A stretch of 64,000 bases of DNA from Olivibacter sp. XZL3 (GCF_004368405.1 NZ_SBJH01000004.1:186001-250000), one strand, 5' to 3'; shown: positions 1-9,429, counted from the stretch's first letter. Program-made: numbers and translations. The notes: generated from the letters alone by a model not told the origin.

Positions 1-692
1 CCGTAACGCGAAGTACGAACTTCGAGCTGGCCATTTGCCCGATCATAAGTATTCAACTGGTATTGCGGGAGCTTGGCATTATAGTCCCACATACCTGTCC
101 GTTTAGCAAACCAAATTAAACTGTCGTTTGGCGCTACAAACGGTTCGATCGCCTTCAAGCTCGCCGGTTCAGGTGTCAAAGCCGTGCCTGTGCCCCCGTT
201 ACGATGGATGAGATGTAACTTTGGAATTCCTACCCCTTTAGAAACCACCAAATACTGTCCGTCTCTCGTCCAACTCAGTCCCTCCATATATTCATCGGTC
301 GCTTTTGTGACCTGCTTATATTGGCCGGTTGCCAGCGTTAATATCCATACATTTTCGGCGCCATCGCGATCGGAAATAAAGGCAATTGCCTTACCATCAG
401 GACTATACCGGGGTTGTATATCCATCGCAAGCCCCTCGGTCAACTGCCTTGCTTCGCCACCAGAAATAGGCAGCTCATAGAGATCACCTAACATGGAAAA
501 GACCAATTTTTTTCCATCAGGCGATACATCAAGGGCCATCCAAGTGCCTTCGTCGGTATCGATCGCTACCGACTGAGAGCCCACTAAGGGCAAATCGTTG
601 GCTTCTTGCGCCATCACCGCCCCTATCAGACTTAAAAAGACTAAAAATGCCACACCAAAAGGCATCATTCCGTTTTTATAATTTCCCATCAT
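1..692 (-). CDS. TolB-type beta-propeller / amidohydrolase-family protein, N-terminal part
   Basis: The gene runs off the left edge, leaving about 230 residues. They begin with a signal peptide (hydrophobic stretch ending AVMA|QE near residue 28). PD40/TolB-type repeats follow, each with the SPDG signature (VSPDGKKLVF, YSPDGKAIAF), then TRDGQYLVVSK. This N-terminal layout, with TDEGTWM ahead of the first blade, is usual for exported amidohydrolases that carry a TolB propeller before a metal-dependent hydrolase barrel. The barrel would lie outside the window, so the catalytic part is inferred. The start is the first of two adjacent ATGs, 5 bp after the stop of the lipoprotein gene, so it is the fourth gene of the SusC-SusD operon. 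It could also be a pure propeller protein. A hydrolase here would suggest a peptide-like or amide-containing substrate rather than a plain glycan. Confidence 0.7.
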   Translation of the reverse strand, partial: MMGNYKNGMMPFGVAFLVFLSLIGAVMAQEANDLPLVGSQSVAIDTDEGTWMALDVSPDGKKLVFSMLGDLYELPISGGEARQLTEGLAMDIQPRYSPDGKAIAFISDRDGAENVWILTLATGQYKQVTKATDEYMEGLSWTRDGQYLVVSKGVGIPKLHLIHRNGGTGTALTPEPASLKAIEPFVAPNDSLIWFAKRTGMWDYNAKLPQYQLNTYDRANGQLEVRTSRY

Positions 693-697
693 TCATA

Positions 698-1636
698 TTA
701 AGGTTGGAACATAATATCAAAAACACAATTGTTGTCGGTACCGACTTCCTTTATTCGAATATATCCTTTCTTTCCTTCCGTTGTCATAAAAGCGTATACG
801 CCATTAACCGCTAATGCTGCAGAAGACTGCGTAACCGCGTTGCTTGCGGTACCTGCACTTGGTATCGCATTGACCGTAGTGCTCGTAGCATTGTGAAGCT
901 GCAAGGTAACATAAGAGTTTTGCAAATAAGCGGGAATATCCGAACCGGGCGTATACAATCTCTGTGAAAAGAAGGTATTCCGTCCAGCAGGACTTACCAA
1001 AGAAGTTATTTCGCCAGCCGCTAAGTACAGATCCATCTGCTCATTTTCATTAGGTCGGTCGTACGATTCTCCGTCCAACAAAGAAAAATACGGTTTTTCC
1101 TTGGTCAGCGTCCTATCGAGAAACACACGCATAGGAAAAATATTCGCTGTAAAACTGCTATAATTGGCGCTAGGTGACACGTCGGACTGATTGGTTCCGG
1201 TTATCCGGAAAGCTACATTCTTTATTGATGCCGGATTTGTATCTCTATTTAACAAACGCAGATAGATTGCTGTCGCGCTGCTATTAGATTCAATAGTTAC
1301 CGAACCCGGCTCACCAATAATCTGAAAATCTACGCCTTCTACTGCGGTGGCCGGAATCACTTCATAGTATATATCCACCGGATCGTTGCGTTGTGGTCCT
1401 ACCAATTGGATCAGCACACTATCACGATCGCCCCTAATAGGAATCGCAGGGTTATCGCCTTTCAAACTGCTACCGCCAATAGTCGGCCCCATAGTTTTCA
1501 CCGTTGTCCCGGTAGCGGGATTGCTAAACTCCACCACCGTGGGGCCTTGATAACTGAGATCCCGTTCCTTTCTGCAGGCAGAACATAAAACGAAGAGTGA
1601 GCCTACTATAAAAATGTGGATGCAAATTCTTTTCAT
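698..1636 (-). CDS. SusE-position surface lipoprotein (DUF4843-like)
   Basis: This is a 312-residue lipoprotein. The signal peptide ends in a lipobox-like CSAC with the modified cysteine at 21. Residues about 30-170 look like a beta-sandwich of the DUF4843/Calx-beta type (VEGVDFQIIGE, then NVAFRITG). The C-terminal half (KPYFSLLDGES) resembles the small outer-membrane lipoproteins placed after SusD in many Bacteroidota loci. Such proteins usually bind substrate at the cell surface beside the SusCD transporter. It starts 10 bp after the SusD stop and ends 5 bp before the propeller gene, so the four genes are probably cotranscribed. I recognise the role from position and fold style, not from a named binding motif; the ligand is unknown. 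Confidence 0.65.
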   Translation of the reverse strand: MKRICIHIFIVGSLFVLCSACRKERDLSYQGPTVVEFSNPATGTTVKTMGPTIGGSSLKGDNPAIPIRGDRDSVLIQLVGPQRNDPVDIYYEVIPATAVEGVDFQIIGEPGSVTIESNSSATAIYLRLLNRDTNPASIKNVAFRITGTNQSDVSPSANYSSFTANIFPMRVFLDRTLTKEKPYFSLLDGESYDRPNENEQMDLYLAAGEITSLVSPAGRNTFFSQRLYTPGSDIPAYLQNSYVTLQLHNATSTTVNAIPSAGTASNAVTQSSAALAVNGVYAFMTTEGKKGYIRIKEVGTDNNCVFDIMFQP

Positions 1637-1646
1637 AATAATACGT

Positions 1647-3092
1647 TTAATAACCTCTATTTTGAATTAAGTTACTGTTGATATCGATTTCGGACTGGGG
1701 TAACGGCGCCAGAATTCGGTAATCAGAAAAAGGGATCGGCACGATGGTCTCTTTTGAAATATCTATTCCCAACCGTGTAAGATCAAAAAAGCGTTGCCCT
1801 TCAAAAGCCAATTCAAGGCGCCGCTCCCGGCGAATAGCTGTCAACAAATCTGCCCCTTGCGGCGTGATAGCCGCCAGTCCCGCGCGCGTGCGAATACGAT
1901 TCAGGTCTTCCTGGGCCTCCTGAACACGTCCTAACTGAGCCTGTGCCTCCGCCCTGTTGAGATAGACCTCAGAGATACGGATCACAGGTACATTATCCCA
2001 ACCAAAAATACCTTTACTGCCAGAGAACTTGTCGGTTTGAATCACCTGTTCACCATTTGAACGGGTATAAGGCACTACCAGTTCCCGACGAATATCACCC
2101 TGCTCAAAAGCTGATAAAAAATTACTTGCTATCACCACATCACCCCATCCCAGGAATTGGCTTCCATTTCGCTCTTGCTGATAAAATGCCTGAATGGTAT
2201 TGTTATTGCTCGTTTGCGGCACTTCGTTGATTGACGCAAACTGCACTTCAAATACCGATTCGGGATTGCTTGGCTCGGTCCACATATTTAAGTAAGAAGC
2301 CGCATCCGGTTGGAAAAGCCCTACCCCCTCATCAATCGCCAAATCGGCTTGCTCGACGGCGGCATCCCATTTAGCGGCTCCCCAGTATAAATATAAACGC
2401 GAAAGTAAAGCATGCGCCGCCGCTTTTGTTCCATAAAAAGGCGCTCCTGCCCTCCCGTTTACATCCGGTTGTTGAAAATAACGGATTGCTTCCGACAGAT
2501 CCTGTTCCACCAAACTATACCCCGCTGCAACCGTTGCCCTTTCAGGATAAGTGATTTTTGTCAAGTCGTCCACAGCCTCCGTCAAAAGCGGCACACCCAA
2601 ATCGGCATTCCCTTGTATATAATTAGGATTATAGGCATAGGTTTTCAACAAATCGAAGTAAACCAACGCCCGTAAAAAATACGCCTGTGCTTTGAAAGAG
2701 GCCTTCTCTGCATCGGTTCCATCACCTACAGCATCAGCCTTTTCGATGATTAGGTTAGCCGCATTGATCGCCGAATACGCCGGTGTCCAAATATTCAGGT
2801 GGGAACCCGGGTTGTTCACATCGTACCCCACACCTCGCCCGCTTTGCGTTGCTGCTTGCACTAATCGCACATTATCAGCCAATAATTCAGGATAAACGAC
2901 CATAGCCAATCCGTAATAGGTGTTTATCCTAAGTTTTGCATAGGCACCGTTAATCGCTGCCTCCATACCAAGCACCGTATTGATAGCCTGATCTGACTCC
3001 ACGTATGTCCGTGGCTCAACATCCAGCATTCCCTTACAGCCTGTAAGCGACAAAGCGAGTGCCACCGATATATAGTTCAGTATTTTCTTCAT
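1647..3092 (-). CDS. RagB/SusD family nutrient-uptake lipoprotein
   Basis: SusD proteins form the surface lid of a SusC transporter and hand over the ligand. This one has 481 residues with a lipobox LTGC (Cys19). The N-terminal SusD signature is present (MLDVEPRTYVESDQAI), as are TPR-like helices (AQAYFLRALVYFDLLKTYAYN) and the C-terminal block RRERRLELAFEGQRFFDLTRLG followed by IPQSEIDINSNLIQNRGY-type endings. Its start lies 19 bp downstream of the SusC stop. It is somewhat short for the family but complete. The substrate cannot be read from the sequence; the neighbouring TolB-propeller protein and MocR regulator argue against assuming a simple polysaccharide. Confidence 0.93.
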   Translation of the reverse strand: MKKILNYISVALALSLTGCKGMLDVEPRTYVESDQAINTVLGMEAAINGAYAKLRINTYYGLAMVVYPELLADNVRLVQAATQSGRGVGYDVNNPGSHLNIWTPAYSAINAANLIIEKADAVGDGTDAEKASFKAQAYFLRALVYFDLLKTYAYNPNYIQGNADLGVPLLTEAVDDLTKITYPERATVAAGYSLVEQDLSEAIRYFQQPDVNGRAGAPFYGTKAAAHALLSRLYLYWGAAKWDAAVEQADLAIDEGVGLFQPDAASYLNMWTEPSNPESVFEVQFASINEVPQTSNNNTIQAFYQQERNGSQFLGWGDVVIASNFLSAFEQGDIRRELVVPYTRSNGEQVIQTDKFSGSKGIFGWDNVPVIRISEVYLNRAEAQAQLGRVQEAQEDLNRIRTRAGLAAITPQGADLLTAIRRERRLELAFEGQRFFDLTRLGIDISKETIVPIPFSDYRILAPLPQSEIDINSNLIQNRGY

Positions 3093-3111
3093 GTTTTCCA
3101 GATTAAGTCAA

Positions 3112-6100
3112 TTAAAAACCCAATTGTATTCCCAGTGTGTAGGATTTTCCTTGTGGCGCCAGTCCCATATTGTAACCACCCGCCGTAAATTCAGGATCTA
3201 AGCCCGTATAGTTCGTGCCTGTCCACAGGTTATACCCCTGCACGTACAGCCTTGCGCGGCCCAATCCGGTTCTTTGCAGCCAACTGGCTGGAAAGGTGTA
3301 ACCGACGGTCACCGTCTTTAAACGAATATAAGAGGCATCTGAAAAAAAGCGATCAGACCCCGCTCCGGTAGAACCAAAAATCGGACTGGAGGTGCCCGGA
3401 AAGGTGGCGCCCGGCGAAATACGTGGCACGCCGGTCACCTCGCCAGGTGCTGTCCATCTATTCAAAATAGAGGCATCTTGATTGTAAGGATAACGAAAAT
3501 CGCTTAAGAGCCAGCCGGTAGGCTGATCCTGTTGTACGGTTCCTACCTGGAACTGGAAAAAGGCACTCAATTCAAATCCTTTGTAGGAGAAAGTATTTGT
3601 GATACCGCCGTAATAGTCGGGAATTAAATTACTACCGATGCCAAAGCGTCTGTCCGCAGCTACCGGCACGTAGGTAATTTGGTCATTTGCATCATACCAC
3701 ATAGGTCGGCCGTCCGCCGGGTTAACACCCGCCCATTTCACCAAATATTGCGTTCCCAAAGCCTTCCCTACCCATAAATTATTAGCAGGCAAATCCTGAC
3801 TATCATTAATAAGCGACAAAACCTTATTATCCAAAAAAGTAAAATTGATATCGGTACTCCATTTAAAAGCTCCTGTCAGGTTCACCGTATTCAAACCAAT
3901 CTCCAGCCCACGATTTTCCAGTGAGCCCACGTTTTCGGCGATAGTCGTGAAACCTGAGGTATTGGGCAAGGGCCGATTTAAAAGTAAGTCTTTTGTGGTG
4001 CGAATAAAGTAATCAAGGGTACCGCTAATACGCCCCTTGAATAAGCCATAATCCAAGCCGATATTTTTTGTAACATTCCGTTCCCAACCTAGATTCGCGT
4101 TACCAAGTTGAAAGAAACTGACGCCCGCAGCACCGTTATATGACGCCTCTGGAGAAGTCGAAAATAAGGATAAGGCCGGGTAATAAGAACCTGCACCCGA
4201 TGTATTCACCATAAGTTCGCTGTTACCTGTTTCACCATAACTCGCCCGAAGTTTTAACTCGGAAAAAACAGGTACTGTTTCCATAAATGCTTCATCAACT
4301 AAACGCCATGCTGCGGAAACCGCCGGAAAGTAACCGAACACATTGTTTGCCCCAAAGCGCGACGAGCCATCCCGCCGCAAAGTAAACTGTGCGATATATT
4401 TATTTTTAAAAGTATAACCGATCCGGCCGAAAATGCCCGCAAGTTTAAATTGATCGTAGGTAGAAGTCACCATCACCGGCGTCGTGCCCGTCAACGTATT
4501 TCCAAAGGCGGGCGTGGCTACGCCATTGCCTTGCGAACCGTGTTTTGTAAACACCTCATTTCGGTAATTAAAGCCCAACAGAGCACTCAAGTTATGGTCT
4601 TCGTTAAAAACACGGTTGTAGGTAAGCGTTTGATCGGTCTGCCAATTGATCACCTTGGAATCATTAAAGTAGACAGACCCTCCTACCGCAGCCCCCGCGT
4701 TACTGCGTGGATCGTAGAAGCGTTCCTCATTGACGCCGCTATATTCCAATGAATAGGATGAGCGGAACTTCAAACCAGGCAAAATATCATAGTTCAATGC
4801 GAAGTTTCCGACTAATTGATTGGTAATCCCAAGATTCTTATTTTGGTCCGCTACCAAAAGTGGGTTATCCCAACCACGGAGGTTTGTATTATATGTACCG
4901 TCAGCGTTATATATTGGATCAATAGGAACACCCGATAGTCCTGTAATGAAAATATTGTAAAGTTGAAAGGAAGGGATATCCGAAGAACGCTGACGCACAG
5001 TACTTAAGTTAATCCTTGTCTCAATGGACACCTTCTCCGAAAGTTCGGCGTCTAAATTAGATCTAAAAGTTCCTCGCTGAAAGTCATAGCCAATAAAGTG
5101 ATATTTGGTATCGTTAAATGCACCGCCCAGATAATAACGAACCTTGTCTGTTCCACCGTTTACGGCTAATTCGTAATTTTGTATAGCTCCATTGCGTGTA
5201 ACCGCGTCTACCCAATCGTAAGTAGGCGCATTTTCCGCTAGGCCGTTAGTTAAATCGGCGTTATAGGCCGCTGTAAGGTCTCCCGAATTAAGTGCCCCCT
5301 CGCGCGTTAAGGCTACCCATTGCGGCCCGGTCAGCAAGTCAGGCTTTTTCAGAATCTGGCTCGTTCCGGTATAGGCATTTAGGTCAAAGCGCGGTTTGCC
5401 CGATTTACCGCGCTTGGTCGTAATTATAATAACCCCGTTTCCGGCCTGTGCACCGTACACAGAAGCCGCAGCAGCATCCTTAAGGATATCGATGGATTCA
5501 ATGTCGTTTGCATTGATACCACTCAACGGATTGGAAGAAGCCAAATTCACTGAACGAACTGCGGGGTTGATCTGCACCCCGTCTACAATATACAGGGGTT
5601 GATTCCCCGCGTTAACCGATCCTACGCCCCTGATCCGAACCTCGGAAGCACCCCCGGGTAAACCATTGTTCGCATTGACTTGCACTCCGGCAGCGCGTCC
5701 TTGCATCGCTTTGTCCAAACTAACCGAAGGTAAGTTTTCGATACTAGCGCCTTTCACAGAAGCGATTGCGCCGGAGACTTCACCGCGGCGCTGGGTACCA
5801 TACCCTACCACCACTACCTCGTTCAGTCCTACATCTGCGTCCTGCATTTCAATGTCCAACTGGTTGCTCTCCGGAATTGGCACTTCCTTGCTTACTAAAC
5901 CTACGGAAGACAAAATGAGGGCTTTAGCATCAGGAGAAACCCGTAAAACGAACTTACCGTCACCATCCGTTGTTACCCCGCCCGTCGTCTCCTTTACACG
6001 GACGGAAACCCCGGGTAGCGGTTCCTTCGATACCATTGATCGCACCGTGCCGTAAAGGCTACGTTCCGTCTGCGCATAAGAAACATGCATGCACAAGCAG

Positions 6101-6135
6101 GCCACTAACAGCCATAAAAATTTGTTTTTATACAT
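3112..6135 (-). CDS. SusC/RagA family TonB-linked outer-membrane transporter
   Basis: The protein has 1007 residues from the ATG at 6135. An upstream in-frame Met at 6183 would put 16 polar residues before the signal peptide and is less likely. The signal peptide ends SYAQ near 22. A carboxypeptidase-regulatory-like domain (about 25-100) follows, then the TonB-box region LNEVVVVGYGTQ (about 104-115), the plug with PLYIVDG and IESIDILKDAAAASVYG, and a 22-strand barrel ending in the usual aromatic strand (SYTLGIQLGF). It would import a large ligand captured by the SusD partner (1647-3092). It is the first gene of a four-gene operon divergent from a MocR regulator. A TAATTTTG -7-like box lies at 6324-6317 on this strand, without a clear -33 element. 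Confidence 0.95.
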   Translation of the reverse strand: MYKNKFLWLLVACLCMHVSYAQTERSLYGTVRSMVSKEPLPGVSVRVKETTGGVTTDGDGKFVLRVSPDAKALILSSVGLVSKEVPIPESNQLDIEMQDADVGLNEVVVVGYGTQRRGEVSGAIASVKGASIENLPSVSLDKAMQGRAAGVQVNANNGLPGGASEVRIRGVGSVNAGNQPLYIVDGVQINPAVRSVNLASSNPLSGINANDIESIDILKDAAAASVYGAQAGNGVIIITTKRGKSGKPRFDLNAYTGTSQILKKPDLLTGPQWVALTREGALNSGDLTAAYNADLTNGLAENAPTYDWVDAVTRNGAIQNYELAVNGGTDKVRYYLGGAFNDTKYHFIGYDFQRGTFRSNLDAELSEKVSIETRINLSTVRQRSSDIPSFQLYNIFITGLSGVPIDPIYNADGTYNTNLRGWDNPLLVADQNKNLGITNQLVGNFALNYDILPGLKFRSSYSLEYSGVNEERFYDPRSNAGAAVGGSVYFNDSKVINWQTDQTLTYNRVFNEDHNLSALLGFNYRNEVFTKHGSQGNGVATPAFGNTLTGTTPVMVTSTYDQFKLAGIFGRIGYTFKNKYIAQFTLRRDGSSRFGANNVFGYFPAVSAAWRLVDEAFMETVPVFSELKLRASYGETGNSELMVNTSGAGSYYPALSLFSTSPEASYNGAAGVSFFQLGNANLGWERNVTKNIGLDYGLFKGRISGTLDYFIRTTKDLLLNRPLPNTSGFTTIAENVGSLENRGLEIGLNTVNLTGAFKWSTDINFTFLDNKVLSLINDSQDLPANNLWVGKALGTQYLVKWAGVNPADGRPMWYDANDQITYVPVAADRRFGIGSNLIPDYYGGITNTFSYKGFELSAFFQFQVGTVQQDQPTGWLLSDFRYPYNQDASILNRWTAPGEVTGVPRISPGATFPGTSSPIFGSTGAGSDRFFSDASYIRLKTVTVGYTFPASWLQRTGLGRARLYVQGYNLWTGTNYTGLDPEFTAGGYNMGLAPQGKSYTLGIQLGF

Positions 6136-6349
6136 AAGCCTTAGATATTTAGGTGATTTATTAAACGAATACAACCCACGCATTCATCATCCGCTCATTA
6201 TGAATCAGAAAATCCAACATTGAACAACGAAACAGCACTTTTTTTATAGTTTTCAATATTTTTCATCAAATTTTAAAATAGAACAAACGAAAAATCGATT
6301 TTTTTGTAGATTTACCCAAAATTATAAGAGAAACAAACTCCTTTAGGCA

Positions 6350-6381
6350 TCCAGTTTTTTTAAACACAACGGTCCAGTTTT
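6350..6381 (+). promoter_or_regulatory. 9-bp direct repeat before the MocR gene (candidate operator)
   Basis: TCCAGTTTT occurs twice, at 6350-6358 and 6373-6381, 23 bp apart, and the second copy ends 16 bp before the regulator ATG. Some characterised MocR-family regulators such as GabR bind direct repeats near their own promoters, so this is a candidate autoregulatory site. It could also affect the divergent susC promoter. Confidence 0.5.
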
Positions 6382-6397
6382 AAAAAATAGCAAATTG

Positions 6398-7870
6398 ATG
6401 TTACCATTTAGACAACTTATCCCAATAGACCGTACGGCCGACACTGCTTTATACCAACAAATTGCTACAGGCGTAATTGATGCGATTCAAAAAGGCATTA
6501 TTGAAAGCGGTGCTCGCCTTCCAGGCACACGCACCTTGGCAAAAACGTTAAATGTTCATCGTAAGACCATCATTTCCGCTTACGACGAACTTTACGCACA
6601 AGCTTGGGTGGATATCAATCCGCGGAAAGGCGTAATTGTAGCCAACACACTTCCTGACTTACAGCCTAAGCCCTGGATAAACGAGCAACAGCCGGCAACG
6701 GAAGATCACTTTTCCGACGTTGTACACTTTACAACACGCGTGCATACTGGCAATCGAATTGTATTAAACGACGGCTATCCGGACATACGTCTTTTTCCAC
6801 ACGAGTTAATTACCCGCGAATACCGCTTTTCATTGCGACAAAAGGCATTGCAATCTATGGAAGACCCCTTATTGCCCTGGGGAGCATTCTCGCTGCGAAA
6901 CACCTTGGTCGGTTATTTACAAAAAACCCGTGGCATAAATACCCGCCTCGACGAGGTGATGGTAACCAATGGCGCACAGATGGGCATCTATCTGGCAGCA
7001 AAATGCCTCGTGAATCCCGGCGCACATGTGATTGTTGGCACCCCGGGCTATCACTTGGCGGACGAGGTATTCAAACATGCCGGAGCTCAGTTGCATCAGG
7101 TAAAAATCGATGAAGAAGGTATGGATGTAGACGCCGTAGAACAGTTGTGCAAAATGCATGCGATACGGATCGTCTACTGTATTCCGCACCACCACTACCC
7201 TACTACCGTAGCATTAAGTGCTTCCCGACGCAACAAATTGTTTCAACTAGCCCGCACATACCGTTTTACTATTATCGAAGACGATTACGATTATGATTTT
7301 CAATACGACGACTCGGCCTATCTACCTTTATATAGCCAGGCACAGGGAATAGATATTGTTTATGTTGGATCCTTTTCCAAGGTGATATCGCCTTATCTAC
7401 GTGTTGGCTTTATGATCGCCAGTGCAACGCTCATTAAAAAAGCCTATAGGCTCCGGCGATTAATTAATATCATGGGTGACGAGATTATGGAAAACACCTT
7501 GGCTACATTAATCAATAACGGCGAACTATCACGGCATATCAAAAAGGCAACCAAAATCTATCGCGAGCGGAGGGATTATCTTATTCATCAATTAAAAGAA
7601 AAATTAGGAAATCAGCTTGCAATAAATACCCCTAACGGAAATATGGCACTTTGGATTGGCTTTCGCACCCCCTTTTCACTGGATCACGCCACCGCACTAG
7701 CCAGTTACAAAGGTATCAATATGAATGGCATGGCTCTTACTTTCCAACATCAACAACAAGGTATGCGTCTCGGCTTTGCTTCACTTAACAAAGAGGAAAT
7801 AGATGAAGTGGTAGCGCTACTAAAGCAGGCTGTCCTTACATACCCCCTACAGAAAATCAGTGCACCATAG
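6398..7870 (+). CDS. MocR/PdxR-type regulator (GntR wHTH fused to aminotransferase fold)
   Basis: The 490-residue protein has a GntR-type winged helix at about 10-80 (ALYQQIATGVIDAIQKG, then LPGTRTLAKTLNVHRKT) and a fold-type I aminotransferase domain from about 120 on. The PLP-binding lysine is probably K328 in GSFSKVISP. EDDYDYDF supplies the aspartate that contacts the PLP ring, and PGYHLADEVF matches the family. These regulators sense PLP with an amine or amino-acid ligand and act as repressors or activators. I chose the ATG at 6398; a TTG directly before it is in frame. It diverges from the SusCD-lipoprotein-propeller operon and is its likely controller. This fits an amine, amino-sugar or peptide substrate, but that is inference. 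Confidence 0.9.
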   Translation: MLPFRQLIPIDRTADTALYQQIATGVIDAIQKGIIESGARLPGTRTLAKTLNVHRKTIISAYDELYAQAWVDINPRKGVIVANTLPDLQPKPWINEQQPATEDHFSDVVHFTTRVHTGNRIVLNDGYPDIRLFPHELITREYRFSLRQKALQSMEDPLLPWGAFSLRNTLVGYLQKTRGINTRLDEVMVTNGAQMGIYLAAKCLVNPGAHVIVGTPGYHLADEVFKHAGAQLHQVKIDEEGMDVDAVEQLCKMHAIRIVYCIPHHHYPTTVALSASRRNKLFQLARTYRFTIIEDDYDYDFQYDDSAYLPLYSQAQGIDIVYVGSFSKVISPYLRVGFMIASATLIKKAYRLRRLINIMGDEIMENTLATLINNGELSRHIKKATKIYRERRDYLIHQLKEKLGNQLAINTPNGNMALWIGFRTPFSLDHATALASYKGINMNGMALTFQHQQQGMRLGFASLNKEEIDEVVALLKQAVLTYPLQKISAP

Positions 7871-7975
7871 ACTGGTAATAAAGCCACGCCAAGCTTTCCC
7901 ATTAAACGCCATTTCAACTTAGTGCTATAAGAATCATAGAACCCACAGGTCTAATATTTTTTTTTACAATAAAAC

Positions 7976-8005
7976 TTGCTGATTTATAATATTTAGCTAT
8001 ATTTG
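7976..8005 (+). promoter_or_regulatory. Bacteroidota sigma-A promoter for the MFS-isomerase-susCD operon
   Basis: TTG at 7976-7978, a 19-bp spacer, then TATATTTG at 7998-8005 match the Bacteroidota consensus (TTTG near -33, TAnnTTTG near -7). Transcription would start near 8011, directly at the palindrome described below. Confidence 0.7.
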
Positions 8006-8012
8006 TATCAAC

Positions 8013-8037
8013 AAACTTAACGCACTAAGATAAGTTT
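8013..8037 (+). promoter_or_regulatory. Palindromic operator overlapping the predicted transcription start
   Basis: The arms AAACTTA (8013-8019) and TAAGTTT (8031-8037) form a perfect 7-bp inverted repeat with an 11-bp centre. Within it lies TTAACGCACTAAG (8017-8029), itself a small CTTA-N6-TAAG palindrome and present again, inverted, at 9481-9493. A position just past the -7 box suits a repressor site. Which regulator binds is unknown; the GntR protein at 21342-22097 is one candidate. Confidence 0.55.
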
Positions 8038-8060
8038 GCCAATGCTAACCAAAACAAGTT

Positions 8061-8177
8061 ATGAAGTATAAAGAATATCCTATTGGCATGGTGGCAGGCC
8101 TGGATCCTTTCAACCGCGGTTTGTTTAAACGGTATCCGCAGTACATAAAAGAAGTTAATACCTATTCATTATTATGA
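8061..8177 (+). CDS. Short 38-codon ORF in the operon leader, hypothetical
   Basis: An ATG-to-TGA frame of 38 codons lies between the promoter and the MFS gene and ends 19 bp before the MFS start. The peptide starts MKYKEYPIGMVAGLDPFN and ends EVNTYSLL. Its composition looks protein-like rather than random, but I recognise no family. It could be a small leader protein, a remnant of a lost gene, or chance. No clear ribosome binding site is visible. Confidence 0.3.
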   Translation: MKYKEYPIGMVAGLDPFNRGLFKRYPQYIKEVNTYSLL

Positions 8178-8196
8178 ACCCTATAATCGCCGCCTT

Positions 8197-9429
8197 ATGC
8201 TAACCCGTAATATCCGTTGGATCATTGTAAGCTTGGTGTTTATCGCAACAGGCCTCAATTTTCTCGACCGTCAGATACTATCTATTACCATCATTAAGAT
8301 CCAGAAAGAGTTCAATATATCCGATATTCAATATGGATGGGTGAATACCAGCTTCTTGGTCAGCTACGCCTTGATGTTCACCGTGGGCGGCCGATTAATA
8401 GAAAAATTCGGTGGCAAAAAGGGCTTGGCAGTAGCCGTCGGCGTCTGGTCCCTTGCCAGTGCCCTACATGGATTTATGACGCACTTTTCGCACCTGGTCG
8501 CTTCGCGCTTTCTACTCGGTTTCGGCGAAGGAGCGTGCTTCCCGGGAGCCGCCAAAACCGTGAATGAGCTGTTTGCAAAAAAAGAACGTGCCCTAGCAAA
8601 TGGCATTGCGATCGGCGGCTCGGCGATCGGGGCAGTGATTGCACCTGTCCTCACCATTTGGCTATCTAATGCTTACGGATGGCGATGGTGCTTTATTATA
8701 GCCGGATTAATAGGGCTCGTTTGGCTCGTAATTTGGCTTCTTGTGCAGTGGCCTAAAAAAGAAACCTTGCCGGAAGTGGCAAAACTGCCAACGACCGTAA
8801 AAACATTGCCATTCTCTCAGATATTTAAAAACCGGTCTGCATTGCTCATCTTGCTTATCCGCTTTCTGCTAGATCCTGTATTCTATTTTTTTATGTTCTG
8901 GATCCCCAAATATCTCAACGAAACCAAGCAAGTTTCCTTTGATGACATCGGGCGCTTTTTATGGATACCGTTCTTAGCCCTCGGCTTCTCCAATATACTA
9001 GGAGGCTATTTGTCGGACAGACTGATTAAGAAGAAATACTCGGTTAATAAGGCTAGGAAGACGATTATGGGATTTGCCGCACTATTGACCATGTCGGCCA
9101 TGCTGGTACCGCTTGCAACAAATCTAAACGAGGCCATTGTACTGATGTCGATACTCTTATTTGCACATGGATTTTGGATTACCAATTACATCACAGCCAT
9201 TTCAGACATCTTTGAAGACACAGCGACATCCACGATCGTAGGGCTTTCTGGCACTGCGGGTGCTATTTCAGGCCTCATCGTTAACCCACTCATCGGATTG
9301 GTGGTTCAACAGTACACATACACGCCTTTATGGTTACTGTGCGGCCTTATGTATCCGATAGCCTTTATAATCGTCGCATTTTGCATCGATCTTAAACCAC
9401 GAGCACCGAAGTTCTCAACGCTCAATTAA
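8197..9429 (+). CDS. MFS transporter, ACS/hexuronate-type
   Basis: This is a 410-residue inner-membrane carrier with twelve predicted helices. The first helix carries NFLDRQILS, the motif seen in anion:cation symporters of the ExuT/GarP type. The loop GGRLIEKFGGKKG matches the MFS signature after helix 2, and GFGEGACFPGAAKTVNELF after helix 4 is typical of the ACS family. Members move hexuronates, aldonates or related sugar acids with protons. It is the first full gene after the promoter at 7976-8005, with a 93-bp gap to the isomerase gene that contains a second copy of the operator motif. It probably takes up the monomer released by the periplasmic enzymes of this operon; whether that is a sugar acid or a neutral sugar is open. 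Confidence 0.85.
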   Translation: MLTRNIRWIIVSLVFIATGLNFLDRQILSITIIKIQKEFNISDIQYGWVNTSFLVSYALMFTVGGRLIEKFGGKKGLAVAVGVWSLASALHGFMTHFSHLVASRFLLGFGEGACFPGAAKTVNELFAKKERALANGIAIGGSAIGAVIAPVLTIWLSNAYGWRWCFIIAGLIGLVWLVIWLLVQWPKKETLPEVAKLPTTVKTLPFSQIFKNRSALLILLIRFLLDPVFYFFMFWIPKYLNETKQVSFDDIGRFLWIPFLALGFSNILGGYLSDRLIKKKYSVNKARKTIMGFAALLTMSAMLVPLATNLNEAIVLMSILLFAHGFWITNYITAISDIFEDTATSTIVGLSGTAGAISGLIVNPLIGLVVQQYTYTPLWLLCGLMYPIAFIIVAFCIDLKPRAPKFSTLN

